DNA of 64,000 nt from Botrytis cinerea B05.10. Lineage: Eukaryota; Ascomycota; Leotiomycetes; Helotiales; Sclerotiniaceae. The notes below the pieces were generated by a model. The model did not search any database, was not told the DNA's origin, and saw only the letters and a list, made by a program, of their open reading frames with translations. The position numbers and the translations under genes are program-made. Shown here one piece after another: positions 1-11,037 of the stretch. How positions within the stretch are numbered: position 1 is the stretch's first letter; every line of letters begins with the position of its first letter. The stretch covers positions 310,001 to 374,000 of the forward strand of contig NC_037310.1 of assembly GCF_000143535.2 (NCBI RefSeq). The letters run 5' to 3'.

Positions 1-1
1 A

Positions 2-622
2 AGAACAAAACCCGGATCTTTATTAGTCTTAGGATCTGCCAATGTCGACGAATCACTCAGAGGTTACTTCACAAAATACGATTGCAGTAGTGCAGATATC
101 AATCCCATTGGTGCCATTTCCAAAACGGATTTGAAAAGATTCATTCTTTGGGCTAGTACAGAATTTGAAATGCCGCTCCTCCAAGACTTTATTGACGCTC
201 CACCAACCGCTGAACTCGAACCTATCACCGAGGATTATGTACAGAGTGATGAGGCTGATATGGGTATGAGCTACAACGAGTTATCAATCTACGGTCGTCT
301 TCGCAAAGTGGATAAATTGGGACCATATGGAATGTGGACCAAACTTCTACATGAGTGGGGTCATGTCCTCTCCCCAAGAGAGATTTATGAAAAGACTAGA
401 TGGTTCTTTTGGTGCTATTCTATTAATCGTCATAAGATGACTACGCTTACACCGAGTTATCATGCTGAGCAATATTCGCCTGATGATAATCGATATGATC
501 TGAGACCATTCCTTTACCCAGGCTTCTCGTTTGCGTATAGAAAGATCGAAAAGGCGTTAAGTGCGATGGGAGTAGCTGCGGATAAGAAACCGGAGGTAGA
601 GGAGGAAAAAAAGAATGAATAG
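2..622 (+). CDS. QNS1: Glutamine-dependent NAD(+) synthetase, C-terminal part (5' end outside window)
   Basis: Catalyses the last step of NAD synthesis, amidating deamido-NAD with glutamine and ATP in the cytosol. Only the last 206 codons are present. The frame is open from base 2 and begins [18 protein letters not shown], followed by [13 protein letters not shown] and KTDLKRFI; these are conserved stretches of the NAD synthetase (C-terminal, ATP pyrophosphatase) domain of eukaryotic QNS1. The later [18 protein letters not shown] segment near the C-terminus is also typical. The tail is short, Lys/Glu-rich and ends in TAG. The N-terminal glutaminase (nitrilase-like) domain lies upstream of the window. 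No intron is seen in this part. The gene converges on IMP2, with 199 bp between stop codons. Family assignment is firm; the 5' boundary is simply the window edge. Confidence 0.93.
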   Translation, partial: RTKPGSLLVLGSANVDESLRGYFTKYDCSSADINPIGAISKTDLKRFILWASTEFEMPLLQDFIDAPPTAELEPITEDYVQSDEADMGMSYNELSIYGRLRKVDKLGPYGMWTKLLHEWGHVLSPREIYEKTRWFFWCYSINRHKMTTLTPSYHAEQYSPDDNRYDLRPFLYPGFSFAYRKIEKALSAMGVAADKKPEVEEEKKNE

Positions 623-821
623 ATAGATGGTTTCCTAGATTGACAATTGCTAGGTCCGCCTTAGATAATATTAGAAGTCAGTTACACCCAGCTTTTATAC
701 TTCGTACATCCTTCAATTGGTGATGTACATCAAGAGTCCCCAGCACGACAAGTCCATTGAAGAAACACCAGACCAACCATCCAATTACCATCAAAATTCT
801 CCATCGCATCTCCGTATTAGA

Positions 822-1617
822 TCACGCCCCACCATTCCACCCCTTCACTACCCTCGTCCTCCCCTTCCACTGTTCCCACCTAACTCTGCCCCTACTCCCC
901 CAAGGCCAAAGCACATGCGTCAGTTTTCCGGTGATTAAATTTATCGCAATCGGTCCATAATGATTACTATCTAATGTTTTCCTCGAATCGGCATTGTCGC
1001 CCTCGACCCAAACGTGCCCCGCCGGTATATCAGCATACGGGTAGGGATAGGGAGCGTGCGTGTAGACGCGGTCACCCGGGAGCGCGATGATTCGTTTTAT
1101 TGCGAGGGTTTCTGGGTGGTAGGGGGATCTGTTTTGAGGAAAGGAAAATTAGCATGAGCATTGGATTTTGGAATTTGCATATTGCTTTTGAACAAAATAA
1201 TGGAGACTGCAAAATTGCATAATAAACATAGGAAAAAGAGAGAAAGAAAAGTAAAGCCCACCTAAAAGAAACAAGCATTCCCCTTTCCAAATCCCTTCCC
1301 TTCCTCCTCTTATCTACTAAACACACATCGCGCGTCAAACTCTCATTGTACCCTGTATTGAGAAAGGGATACATGGAGGCGCCATTGATGATATGCAGCT
1401 CTGCGATATGGTCTTGGAAGAAGATGGATGCGGGGATCCAGGAGGCGATGATGAGGGACCAGTAGGTGAATTCTTTGAGGAAGGGGGGAATTGGGGAGGG
1501 AGTGGGTGTAGGAGAGGAGGTGGAGGCTCTGGGGGAGTTTTTGAAGAGAGATTTGGGTTTGAGAATTGAGGGGAGGGGGAATGAAGAGGATTTTAGGAAG
1601 GTGAAGAGTCGGGACAT
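822..1617 (-). CDS. IMP2: Mitochondrial inner membrane protease subunit 2 (two exons)
   Basis: Signal-peptidase-like (S26) serine protease that removes bipartite presequences on the intermembrane-space side of the inner mitochondrial membrane, acting with IMP1. Exons 1617-1262 and 1128-822; the 133-bp intron has a GTGGGC donor and CAG acceptor. The spliced protein is 220 aa. An N-terminal Ser/Pro-rich segment is followed by a hydrophobic stretch at about residues 50-68. Then comes NGASMYPFLN with the catalytic Ser near 81. After the splice, LAIKRIIALPGD carries the catalytic Lys near 130, and GHVWVEGDN and DSNHYGPI are the C-terminal S26 signatures. The second exon is too short to stand out alone and is supported by these motifs. 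Start chosen at the ATG giving a basic, Ser-rich mitochondrial-type N-terminus. IMP2 rather than IMP1 is inferred from overall pattern. Confidence 0.88.
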
Positions 1618-3166
1618 GGTTTTTGGAGAGGGAGGACGAGGAGGAGGGGCATTTTGGAGGGGAGGGGAGGGAAGGCTGAGGTGAGGGTGGGAAAATGTGG
1701 TGGTTTCTCAGCCTTGTGCATGGGTGGGGTGGCTCGGTGGATCGTGGAGAGAGCATCGATCTTCTGGGTATCGATTCATCCCATCGAAAAACACCTGATA
1801 AAGCATTCGTTCATTGTTTGGGAATTTAAAAAGATAATAATTGAACGGGCAATGGTTCTTATTTCCAATTCGAAGGTGTTCGAAATATACAAAGGATATA
1901 CATTTGATTTCGAGGATGAGGATGAGGACGAGAGAGCGGATTTCGATTTTCAAATTGGCTTTCCTACACTCCCCTCCTTGGCGGATTGGAGAGTCCTATC
2001 TTGATATACAGACACGGTTTAGTGACCACTGTGATCGATCGAGAGAACAAGTGATTCCGAGGACTTCATACCGACGATTCCAAGAGATGATCTACAAGCG
2101 AATAAGTAAATATTCATTTTATACTATACTAATCATAATCATAATCATCATCTACGAGTACACTCTAGTATGAACTCAATATTCAACTATTAAACTAATA
2201 AACTCATTATATATATATATGTATTTCTAGAAACTACTATATTATATCGTTTTTTATCATTTCATTTTTTATTATATCATTTTTGTAATTTACAATTTAC
2301 AATTTGTTTCTGACTTGTAATACTTGATGTATAATTTATACGCCGATGTCATCAAGTATGATTGATTAAACATATTGAAGAATTTATTAAGAGATGAGAT
2401 GAGATGAGATGAGATTATAAACGTGAGGAAAGATAAATAGATAGGTAGGTATGCAGGTATATAGAAATCAATTACTTTCTAGTCTCTCTTTGCTTTGCTT
2501 TCATCCTTACTTTGAATAACCGATTACTCTTATTATATATATACATACATATATACATACACAATTCAGTTCTGTTCAATTCAATTCAGTTCATGTATAC
2601 ATAAAAATTCTCTTGATTGAAACTTTCATTTCCGCGCTCTCCTCTCCTCTCTCCTCTATAAACATATCAGTCATCTAGACTTATCCATCCATCCAGAACC
2701 AAGACCATACCATCTGATTCATTACGTCGCTGATAGAATTAGAATACAATAATAATGCATATCTCTTTTCCATACCCTCCATCACTAACCAGGTCATCCT
2801 TTTACCTATTCATCCCCAGATATTTCATCCACCTGCCCATCCATCCATCAATCCCTCATGTATTAGTAACAAAGTAAAGTAGTATTGTAATGTAACTTTC
2901 TCCCATTCTTCTCCTCCCTTTTTGTGCATTCGCTTCCTAGACCAAAACCCAACCAACGTCCGAAAAAAGAAAAGGCAAAATCGCTTCATCCTCATCGCGT
3001 AAAGAGGCATGCAAAAGGAATGTATTAATTGATAGTTTAGGTTCCGAAGTGAAAGACCGAGATAAGAATTGAAGGATGCGAAATTGAATTGAATGAATCG
3101 AATCTTGTTACATAGGATATTGATGTCCTCCAGTACTCAAAGAAAAAGGTATTCCAGCTTTTAATC
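1618..3166. other. Intergenic: IMP2 upstream region and GDT1 3' flank
   Basis: No convincing gene. The left part is the upstream region of IMP2. The right part (about 2.4-3.16 kb) is the 3' flank of the minus-strand transporter gene and is C/T-rich on the plus strand, with short TA, GAGAT, TACA and CATC-type repeats. Small ORFs here have low-complexity translations. Confidence 0.6.
2391..2415. repeat. GAGAT microsatellite
   Basis: Five consecutive perfect GAGAT units. Confidence 0.9.
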
Positions 3167-4928
3167 TTAAGCATAATACAAAGCCTCGACAAGATAGATG
3201 ACTCCGAAGATTAAAAAGGCAATTGCACCTCCTAATGTTACTGCAAAATTATTAGTTTATTTCAATACAACATAATGCAAAGAGTGAAAACTTACCAACT
3301 CTCAAGCTAACCTTGCCAGCAATAGCTCTTCCACCAATAACAGCCACACCAGTGCAAACCGCATGACCACTAACGGCTCCTCCAGTAACCCACCAATAAT
3401 CTTGACCAGCTGCCATAGCAATGGTAGCAATTTGACTTCTATCACCCCATTCCCCAAGGAAAGTCATAACAAAAGTTTGAACCCACGCTGGACTAAGGAG
3501 TAACGAAAGAAGATTATTCAAGCCTCCTGCTGCACTTTTCAATGTTGATCTTTTAGGAGAAGGGGATCGATCTGAAGAAGTTGAAGGACTTCTTGGAGGA
3601 GAAGGAAGACGTGATCCTGATCTAGATTTTCTTGTGCTTGCTCTTTGCCCTCCTCCAAGACCCATTTCCAAAGCATATGGAGAAACCGATGAACGTCTTC
3701 TTCCTTGTTGTTTTGCAAGGTGCTCTTTTTCTTCAAGCTCCATTTCTACCTCTTTCATTTCCTCAGTTACACCCTCATCTGGACTCATGGCTAAACCTTC
3801 TTTCAATAAACGTCCTCCAAAAATCAAGAATAATCCTGCGGCTAGGAAATTGGTAAATCGTTTTGGAATCAAGGTAGGTACTGCATGACCTAACACTGCG
3901 GACAGGATTGTCATAGCAATCAATGCGGAAAAGGCGGCGGAAAATACGAGAAGTCTATCGTGCTTCATCGCCATCAATGCTGCGATTAAAAATGTTTTGT
4001 CTCCGATTTCAGAGAATAAAATCATGGTAAGTGAAAGAAGATATGAATGTAAAGGTTGAATAAGACCATCATTGCCCTCTCCTTCTAATTCAAGCTTTGG
4101 AATACCCTTTGAATCTGCTTTCGTAACATCCAAATGGTCCTTGTTGGCAGAATTAGGAATTGGATGAGGATCATTGTGTGTCTTGTCTGGAAGATCTGTA
4201 GGTTTATCCAATCCGAAGTTATCAGTACTACCAGCCTCCTTGTCATCAGCGGAACCCTTTTTAATCGTCGAATCTTTCTTCTGTGCATCTTTGGTATCGC
4301 CTTGGATTTTTTGTTCGGTATCGTGAGGTATCGGTGGTGCTTCTTTAGGTGATGCAGGTTTCTTTTCAGCCTTCTCTCCCGTCTGACTTTCTTGACCCTT
4401 TCGTGTCTTATCTTTCGCACTCACACCTCCCTCAGTACCAGTTGTGCCATGTTTAGGTGCTTCTCTGCCTGGATCGTTCATAACTCCATCGTTACTTTGG
4501 GGGATTTCTTTGCCTTTGTCATCAAGCATTGGCTTCTCTTTGCTTGTTTTGGCTGTAGGTGGGACCAATTCTCCATCACTAAGCTTCGAATTGGAAGTTT
4601 TAGAATCTTTGGAATCCTTGGTATCCGCCTTTTCACTTGTTGTAGAGTCCTTCTTGGGGTCCTTTTTAGTGGTATCTACAAATGGCCCAGCATGCGGCTT
4701 TCCGTCTTTACCATCGACGGGCGCATCTTTCGTACCAAGTCCATATGATGGTTTATCGGCAGTAGTTGCAACAGCTGCTGAGGGATCAATTTTGTCCAAT
4801 TTCCCTGTTTGCGCATCGGTGTCTTTCGAAACGGCAGCTATGTTATCTTGTGCCGCAGGTGATAGGGCCAGAGCCAATGATGGCAGTAAGAGTAAAAGCA
4901 ACGGGGATTGCTTTCTCCGGAATCTCAT
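3167..4928 (-). CDS. GDT1: Gdt1/TMEM165 family (UPF0016) Mn2+/Ca2+ transporter
   Basis: Predicted Golgi membrane cation/proton exchanger supplying Mn2+ for glycosylation and handling Ca2+. Exons 4928-3296 and 3240-3167 flank a 55-bp intron; the product is 568 aa. A signal peptide is seen at residues 1-22 (MRFRRKQ followed by a run of Leu). Next is a long, Lys/Asp/Ser-rich, low-complexity presumed luminal segment to about residue 285. The first transmembrane repeat contains the family motif EIGDKT, and the second repeat contains EWGDRS; these paired E-x-G-D-[KR]-[TS] motifs define the family. A charged cytoplasmic loop rich in Ser/Arg separates the repeats. The small last exon supplies the final transmembrane helix (TLGGAIAFLIFGVIYLVEA), which is missing from the unspliced reading. 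The hydrophilic N-terminal extension is much longer than in yeast Gdt1 (280 aa in total); its role is unknown. Confidence 0.9.
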
Positions 4929-6738
4929 CTTGAATTAGATCTCTTGATCGACGTTGGCAGATGTAATGAAGATGCAATTGGGACGCAGGAAAGGTACGAT
5001 CAGGGAATAGAAATTGTTGGTTGTGAGGATTCGTGAGGCGTCAATGGGGGAACGGTATGAGAAAGAGTTCCCACGACGTGTCTAGTAGGATTGCAATGTA
5101 AGTCGATGGTCAATAAATCTGGTGAAATTGATCAGAGCATACCTTGAATTGAAATATCAAAGAAGCAGATCTGGCATGAAAAATAAAAAGGTGAATATGA
5201 GGAAGAAGAAAAAAGGTTTCAAATAGTCGTACTCCTCTAGCAATAGTCGAATTCGTACGATGGGATGTATGGAGGTAGTACGGTAGGGTATGGAACACGG
5301 TAATATTTGTTCAGTGCACCGAAAGAGGAAACCTCAAGGAAAAGGGATCCGCTCTTTCCTTGTGGCTAATGCTTTTGTAGTCAGCGGGAATGATGATTGG
5401 CTCAATGGAATGATATTGGTCGTATCATTTATTAATAGATGCTCGTTTTCTAACATTCTAGCGGTTTGGGAAGTCCAAGTCCAAGTCCAAGGGGTACGTT
5501 TTGGGTGGCTTTGGGGGACACGGGGGATTCTTCTGGACCCATCAAGTCTCACGCTTCATCCAACACCTGCACCTGGGCAGCACTGCAGTTCGAGATAGGA
5601 GAGACTGTGAGGCGTGAGGGCGTTGGGTGAAGGCGTTGAGGCGCTGGCAAGGAAGGAAGATCCAAGAAACCGGTGAACCCCTGAACTGAACTACGTACGA
5701 ACTGGAGAGACTACGAGGCGTTAAGGCGTTGAGGTGTTGATAAGGAAGATCTAAGAACCCGGTGAACCCCTGAACTATGCACGAACGGGAGAGAATGTGT
5801 TTTATATCATTATTGGTAGGTATTATCAGTAAGAAATGCTCGCGTCGGTTAGCAGAACAACAGTGCCGCACAACAGAACAGCACAAGGAGAGCAATACTA
5901 CAATACAAGTACAGTACCGATTCTAGATAAATTGGAGGTTGTCAGGAGAAGATACTCAAATCTTTATCCAGCTAATCCCTCCCTTGCCCCCTGATCCAAG
6001 GACCTAATCAAGAAATCAATGATTGGCATTGGAGAGGTAAGGGTAAGAACTCTATTTCCATTCTATACATCTTCGCTCGTCTAGACCGTTCTTTGGAAGC
6101 ACGAATGCAAGTATACGTGTAATTTGAGGGATAGTTGACCGGATCAAGCAGTACATGGAGAAGATTCCTATATCTGTAGAAAATGTATCATCTAGATACC
6201 GTACCCTCTCTCCCGTTGTTGACTTCATGAGAATGAACAAACGTAAAGCAACACGCTCTAGCGAACTTGAATTAGCACAATGCATACCTAGGTACCTATT
6301 CTTCCTTTGAAACTTGCTTCGGTATAGATCTTGTTCTCATTCCTTCCAAATTGAATTCAACTTGACTGAGAACTATCTGTTGGATTCTTACTACTACCTG
6401 GTGCACACTTTACATCCTTGGCATTGCTTTGAATTCGAGCCATCCAGTCCACGACACCAAGGCTAGAAAGATATCCAACACAGCACGTGATTGCGCGACT
6501 CGACAGCCTCAAATATTAGGCTTCAAGCCATCCCCCCACTTCCTCCTGCATCTTTCACCCACAATCTCCACCCAGCAACACAACACAAAACGCGTCAATT
6601 CATCCACACAACAATATCAACTCCACACACCTACACTAACAAACACCATCGCGACATTTACGATAAGACATAAATCCCATTGCGCCAAACGTTTTTGGGT
6701 ACGACTAATCCTTGGATCGTCGCATCGGGATATTCGAC
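4929..6738. other. Intergenic between divergent GDT1 and telomere-protein genes
   Basis: Shared upstream region of two divergently transcribed genes. It contains an imperfect direct repeat near 5.6-5.8 kb. Short ORFs on both strands have no recognisable domain. The stretch about 6430-6700 is C/A-rich and is probably promoter and 5' UTR of the downstream telomere-protein gene. Confidence 0.55.
5601..5798. repeat. Imperfect tandem duplication, two units of about 90-106 bp
   Basis: Unit 1 starts at 5601 and unit 2 at 5707, both opening GAGACT and then GGCGTTGAGG-type sequence. Both contain the identical block GGTGAACCCCTGAACT, at 5672 and 5761, and an AAGGAAGATC(C/T)AAGAA block. The units differ by small deletions and several transitions. 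Confidence 0.75.
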
Positions 6739-9700
6739 ATGGCTCGAACATCTGCGCGGTCGGTGTCGCGAGACCTCCCATCTTCACCACCAACCAAATC
6801 CACAAATCCTGTTCCAAAGACCACCCGATTAACTCGTAGCCAAAGCGTCGAGTTGGATTTTCGTATACCTCGCCAAGAAAGTGTTGAGGGTACGGGTGAT
6901 AAAAATGAGCAACAAAATTCTAGGAGTGGTCGCAAAGCTGCTGGCAAACGAGCACCCGGTCGCAGAGGTTAGCATCCTTTACAATGTGTTTGTTAATTGT
7001 CGCTTATGAATTATAGAATTGTCCATGGTTGCAGAAGATAAAGAAGTCTCATCCGAGGAGGAAGATGCCGAACAAGCCAAAGCGGACGAGGATCCTGAAG
7101 CTGGTGAACAAGCCGATGATGAAGAAGACCGTGAAGCTGGCGAACAAGCCAAGGTGGACGAGGATCCTGAAGCTGGTGAACAAGCCGATGATGAAGAAGA
7201 TCCTGAAGCTGGTGAACAAGCTGATGAGGAGGAGGACCCTGAAGCTACTAAAGTGGCAGACCAAGATGAAGAGGATCTTGACACAACCAAGGTCGCAAGT
7301 GGGCAAGAATACGATTCGGAGGACGAAGGCCGCAGCGATTTCTCAGACGATACGCGCACAACATCACACACGAAACGGGTAATGCAAATTATCAATTCCA
7401 GGTCGGCTATTGAGACCCTCCCAGACCTTTACGATACAGCTAAGAAGATTATCAACAAATCTACCAAGAAAGGAATTCGTCCAAAGGAAATGGGTCGCCA
7501 TCTTAAAGCTTTGGAATCCATTTCTAATGAGCTTGAGGTTTACAAAGAGCCATATGGAAGAGAACAGTTTATCGAAGTTGACATTGTTCTGGAAAAGGTT
7601 TCTGGATCCTTAAATTCTACAGGTCTTGGCTCAAGTGATCTTGGTGGTTGGGCGGCTCCTTTCACAGCAATTCTTCAATCGGCGAATCTTGCAACTCTTC
7701 TAGGCCAAGTTATTCAACTGCGGGAGGGTAATGAAGTTTCACAAGAAGAGTTGATGTTATTTCTTCAATCTCTAGAGAAAATGTTTCCTCGCCCATTCGT
7801 TTCTAAGTTTGCCGCGCCTAAGGATTACGGATCGGAAAGCAGTAGATTGATCAACGAAACTCACACTATTATGTTAGAAATACGAACTCAGCTTTTTGAG
7901 CTTACTGCCCGTCAGTTAGAACCCGGCCGGAATTTCAATCCCAATGAACTCCTAACTTCTTGCTTTGAGGGTGGTTTTAGGAAAAAAGACACCAAAACTG
8001 GCGAGAGGGTGGACATCATCCGCAGTATGTTTTTGCCCCCAGCTCAAGCAAAGGATTCGGGTAGTTATGTCGATTTTGAACGTCTGAATAAATCATTTCC
8101 AAGATCTAAATTCTTCAATGACCTTGTCGATTATGGCGAAAAGCGCTGGGCTGAGGTAGATTTGATCGTAGAAAGCCGAGGTGGTATCGACAATGTGATG
8201 GTACCCTTTGAAGAAGTTGTTAAGGATATTCAATCGGATGCCGAAGAAGAAACTGCTAAAAGTGACCAACCCGACTCCGAACCCGAGATTCGTGTAGACT
8301 ACGAGCCGGAAGTATTAGAACGTGAAGATAGTACAACCTCGGAAAGGGGCCCTCAGGCATCCGCACCAAGAACAAAAAAAGAGTAAGATTTGTTCATCTT
8401 TTATCGTTACATTCCAATAGTTCAAAGAAACAAACGCCCGCTAACAATTTCTTAGCTTTCATGACAACCCGAGTGCTATAACGAAGCTTGTTAGTCTCAG
8501 AAAGCTGGCGGGAAGTCGGACAAGCGGTGGTATAGAAGTCGGTTCTAGCATTCCTGCTCCGTCACAACCAGAGGAGCAACAGGACTCTCAAATCACACAA
8601 AATTTCAAGAAATACAGCGATTCCCAGAATAAAGAAAATAAAAGTCCTGAACAACCCCTGGTATCTCGAGGCCGTCCATTGATAACGACTACTTCAAAAC
8701 GTAGTGGAATGTATAGGAAGCACTCAAATGCCCAAAAAGTGGTGTGGGTGGAAGACAGCCAAGGATTTCCCATAGATTCTCAGGCGGATGATCCGGGACC
8801 ATCTCAGCCAAGAAACAACAAGCGCAAAGTCCCTACATACCTACAGGCGGACAATGAAGTACTTCAACCAGCCCAACCAAAAACCAACAAGCGTAAAGCC
8901 CACGCTGCAGATATTCTGTCGGATGATGAAGGTCATAACTCAGATGAAGATTTTCAAACCGACCAAAGAAACAGGGAGCCCCGGCGTAGAATTGCTGTAC
9001 CTAAATCTTCAGCCCGACCCAGCAAACGGCCACGTACCGAAGTGGGTGAAAGTTCTCTAGCACAAGATTCGCGTAGTAGAAAAAATTCTAAAGAAGCCTC
9101 ATCACCCGAATTCCAGTCAAATGACGACGATCATAGCGAAGATCAAGGGTTTGAAGCCGATCAAAACGTACCTAAACCCAAGCCTCAACGTAGCAAGAAA
9201 GCGCGTACTGAAGCTGGTGAAAACTCTCAAGGACAGATTTCAAGTCGTAAAATCAGATCCCCATCACCAATTCTAGCTTCTAACAATGATGATGAGGAAC
9301 AAAATCAAGAAGGCCTAGAACAACAAAATCAACACAGGAAAGAGCTATCCCGATCACCTCAATTTCCAGAAGATGATGAAGGTAGTGTGCAAATGCCTCA
9401 AGATGAGCAACCTGGTACTATCGCACATTCGTTTACCCAAGCCAGCGCTCGTTCCAATGTAATAGCACAAGCAATTAAGAATGGTTTTGGTATATCGCAA
9501 ACTCGTACGCCTTGGTCTGATAAAGATACACAACTTCTTATTGACTACATCGGCGAAAAAGGTCCCATGTGGAAAGAAATTGAAAAATCTGGTGATCAAT
9601 TTGAGCGAGATAATATCACTCAGGTTGGTTTGAAGGATAAGGCGAGAAATATCAAAGTTGATATTTTACTGTAAGTGGAATTAACCCTGACCCTAAACTT

Positions 9701-10052
9701 AACCCTAACCCTTGTTACGTATGTCAATTTTATAAGTACTAACATTAGAATCAACACAGAGCTGGCCAAATACTCCCACGAAATTTCACAGGGGTCAAAC
9801 TCAATGCAAATTTGATTAAGAGGGTGAAGAGAACATGGCCTAATTATGATCCTTATACCGATACGGGGTATGCAACATTCTGATTATAACCATGGATCAT
9901 ATGTACTCATCACATAATAATCAAACGTCCTTGCTTCTAAACTTCCAAATGGCAGTGGAGGTGCTGAGTATTTTGAATCGAACAAACGCGATTCAATTGA
10001 AAGAAACTTTAACATCTTTCAACTCGGAGTACAGTTTTATGAAATAGGATAG
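6739..10052 (+). CDS. TRFH-domain, telobox-Myb telomere-repeat-binding protein (Taz1/TRF family), five exons
   Basis: Predicted double-stranded telomeric DNA-binding protein of the nucleus. Exons: 6739-6967, 7017-8382, 8456-9670, 9760-9867, 9956-10052; product 1004 aa. All junctions are GT-AG and keep frame, with a CTAAC branch point in intron 2 and an ACTAAC-type one in intron 3. Order of parts: an acidic region with imperfect repeats of EDPEAGEQADDEE type (about residues 85-160); an alpha-helical TRFH-like domain (about 204-400); a long Ser/Lys/Gln-rich linker with KRPRTE-type basic patches; and a C-terminal Myb domain from about residue 880 (TPWSDKDTQLLIDYIGEKG) ending in the telobox helix VGLKDKARNIK. 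The Myb C-terminal residues come from exon 4. If the last intron is not removed, the protein ends at TGA 9881-9883 instead. Family membership rests on TRFH + telobox; Tbf1 is the alternative relative. Confidence 0.8.
9681..9713 (+). repeat. Telomere-type CCCTAA repeats inside intron 3 of the telomere-binding protein gene
   Basis: Starting 10 bases after the GTAAGT donor, the 89-bp intron (9671-9759) carries four CCCT-containing units: TTAACCCTGACCCTAAA, then a CTTAACCCTAACCC block. The complement is TTAGGG, the telomere repeat of filamentous ascomycetes. The branch point (ACTAAC) and CAG acceptor lie downstream of the repeats and are intact. Confidence 0.9.
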
Positions 10053-11037
10053 GATAAAATAGGTCTTCGGATGTACGTGTATTTACCAGTGGTTGAATGT
10101 GTTTATAAGACGAGTTGAATTACTTGGGTTGGCTGGATTTATGGCGTCTCTGCGGGTGGATGGGTGGGCGTATTGGCATACAAGCCTGATTATGATATGA
10201 TATGATATGGTATGGGTATGAATAGGATTCTGGTTCGTGGGCGGTATCATGTATTTGGAGGAATGGATATTGCTTGCTTGCTTGCTTGCTTTTATTTTTG
10301 GCATGGCAGTTGAGGAGTTTGGGGAGGGGATGTTTTGTTTTGTTGCATGAGGATTAGTTGGGATGGGATGGGATGGAATGGATTGGGATTGGGATAGGAA
10401 TGGGAATGAGAATGAGAATGAGAGTTACTCATATTCTCTTTTTTGATACTTGTAGCATAATTAATTCTATACCTTTTTCTTGTGATTGATTTTGATTGAT
10501 GGATTTTGGTTGATTATATAGGGACTTATTTGTTTGTTTGTTTGCTTGCTTGCTTGCTTGCTGGCTGGAATATGATATGATATTGTGATGTTTGAGTGTA
10601 TATTTTATTTTAGTTTACTTTAGTTTACTTTACTTTGGATTAGTTTATATATATATATATGCTGAGAAGTAGATAGATAGTTTTGTGAAGTAATATATAC
10701 ACATATTAGAATGAGTAAATATTCTCTTTCTTTACTCTTCGGACTTTACTCTTTGTATTTCGTTGATATTATCACATTTGATTGATATACCTATTACCTA
10801 CTGCCTAATATTCAATCAATCATACGTATTATATTATACATATACATATATTCACCTCATATCCCTCCCTATCCAATTCTCAAATCCCAACTCCCGATCC
10901 CCTTTCCAAATGCCGTAGACCTGGTCATATATTCAATTCCTATTTCTCCCCCTTTCCATATTCCCAGATTCCAAATTCCAGTTTCTCCATACCGACATGC
11001 TGAATTTAATTTACCACCGAGAAATAACCCCCCTCCC
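10053..11037. other. Convergent intergenic region with strand-switching base skew
   Basis: No gene. From the telomere-protein stop to about 10.65 kb the plus strand is G/T-rich with GGGAT, GCTT, GTTT and ATATG short repeats. From about 10.8 kb to the stop of the minus-strand RS protein it becomes C/T-rich. The switch point plausibly marks the termination zone between the two convergent genes. Confidence 0.6.

Noticed and set aside
1343..1756. 137-codon minus-strand ORF overlapping IMP2
   Set aside because: Low-complexity Pro/His/Ser frame in the shadow of the IMP2 N-terminal exon.
9681..9713. Telomerase RNA template candidate
   Set aside because: The CCCTAA run has the sense of a template, but it lies in an 89-bp intron between coding exons with intact splice signals, leaving no room for a telomerase RNA.
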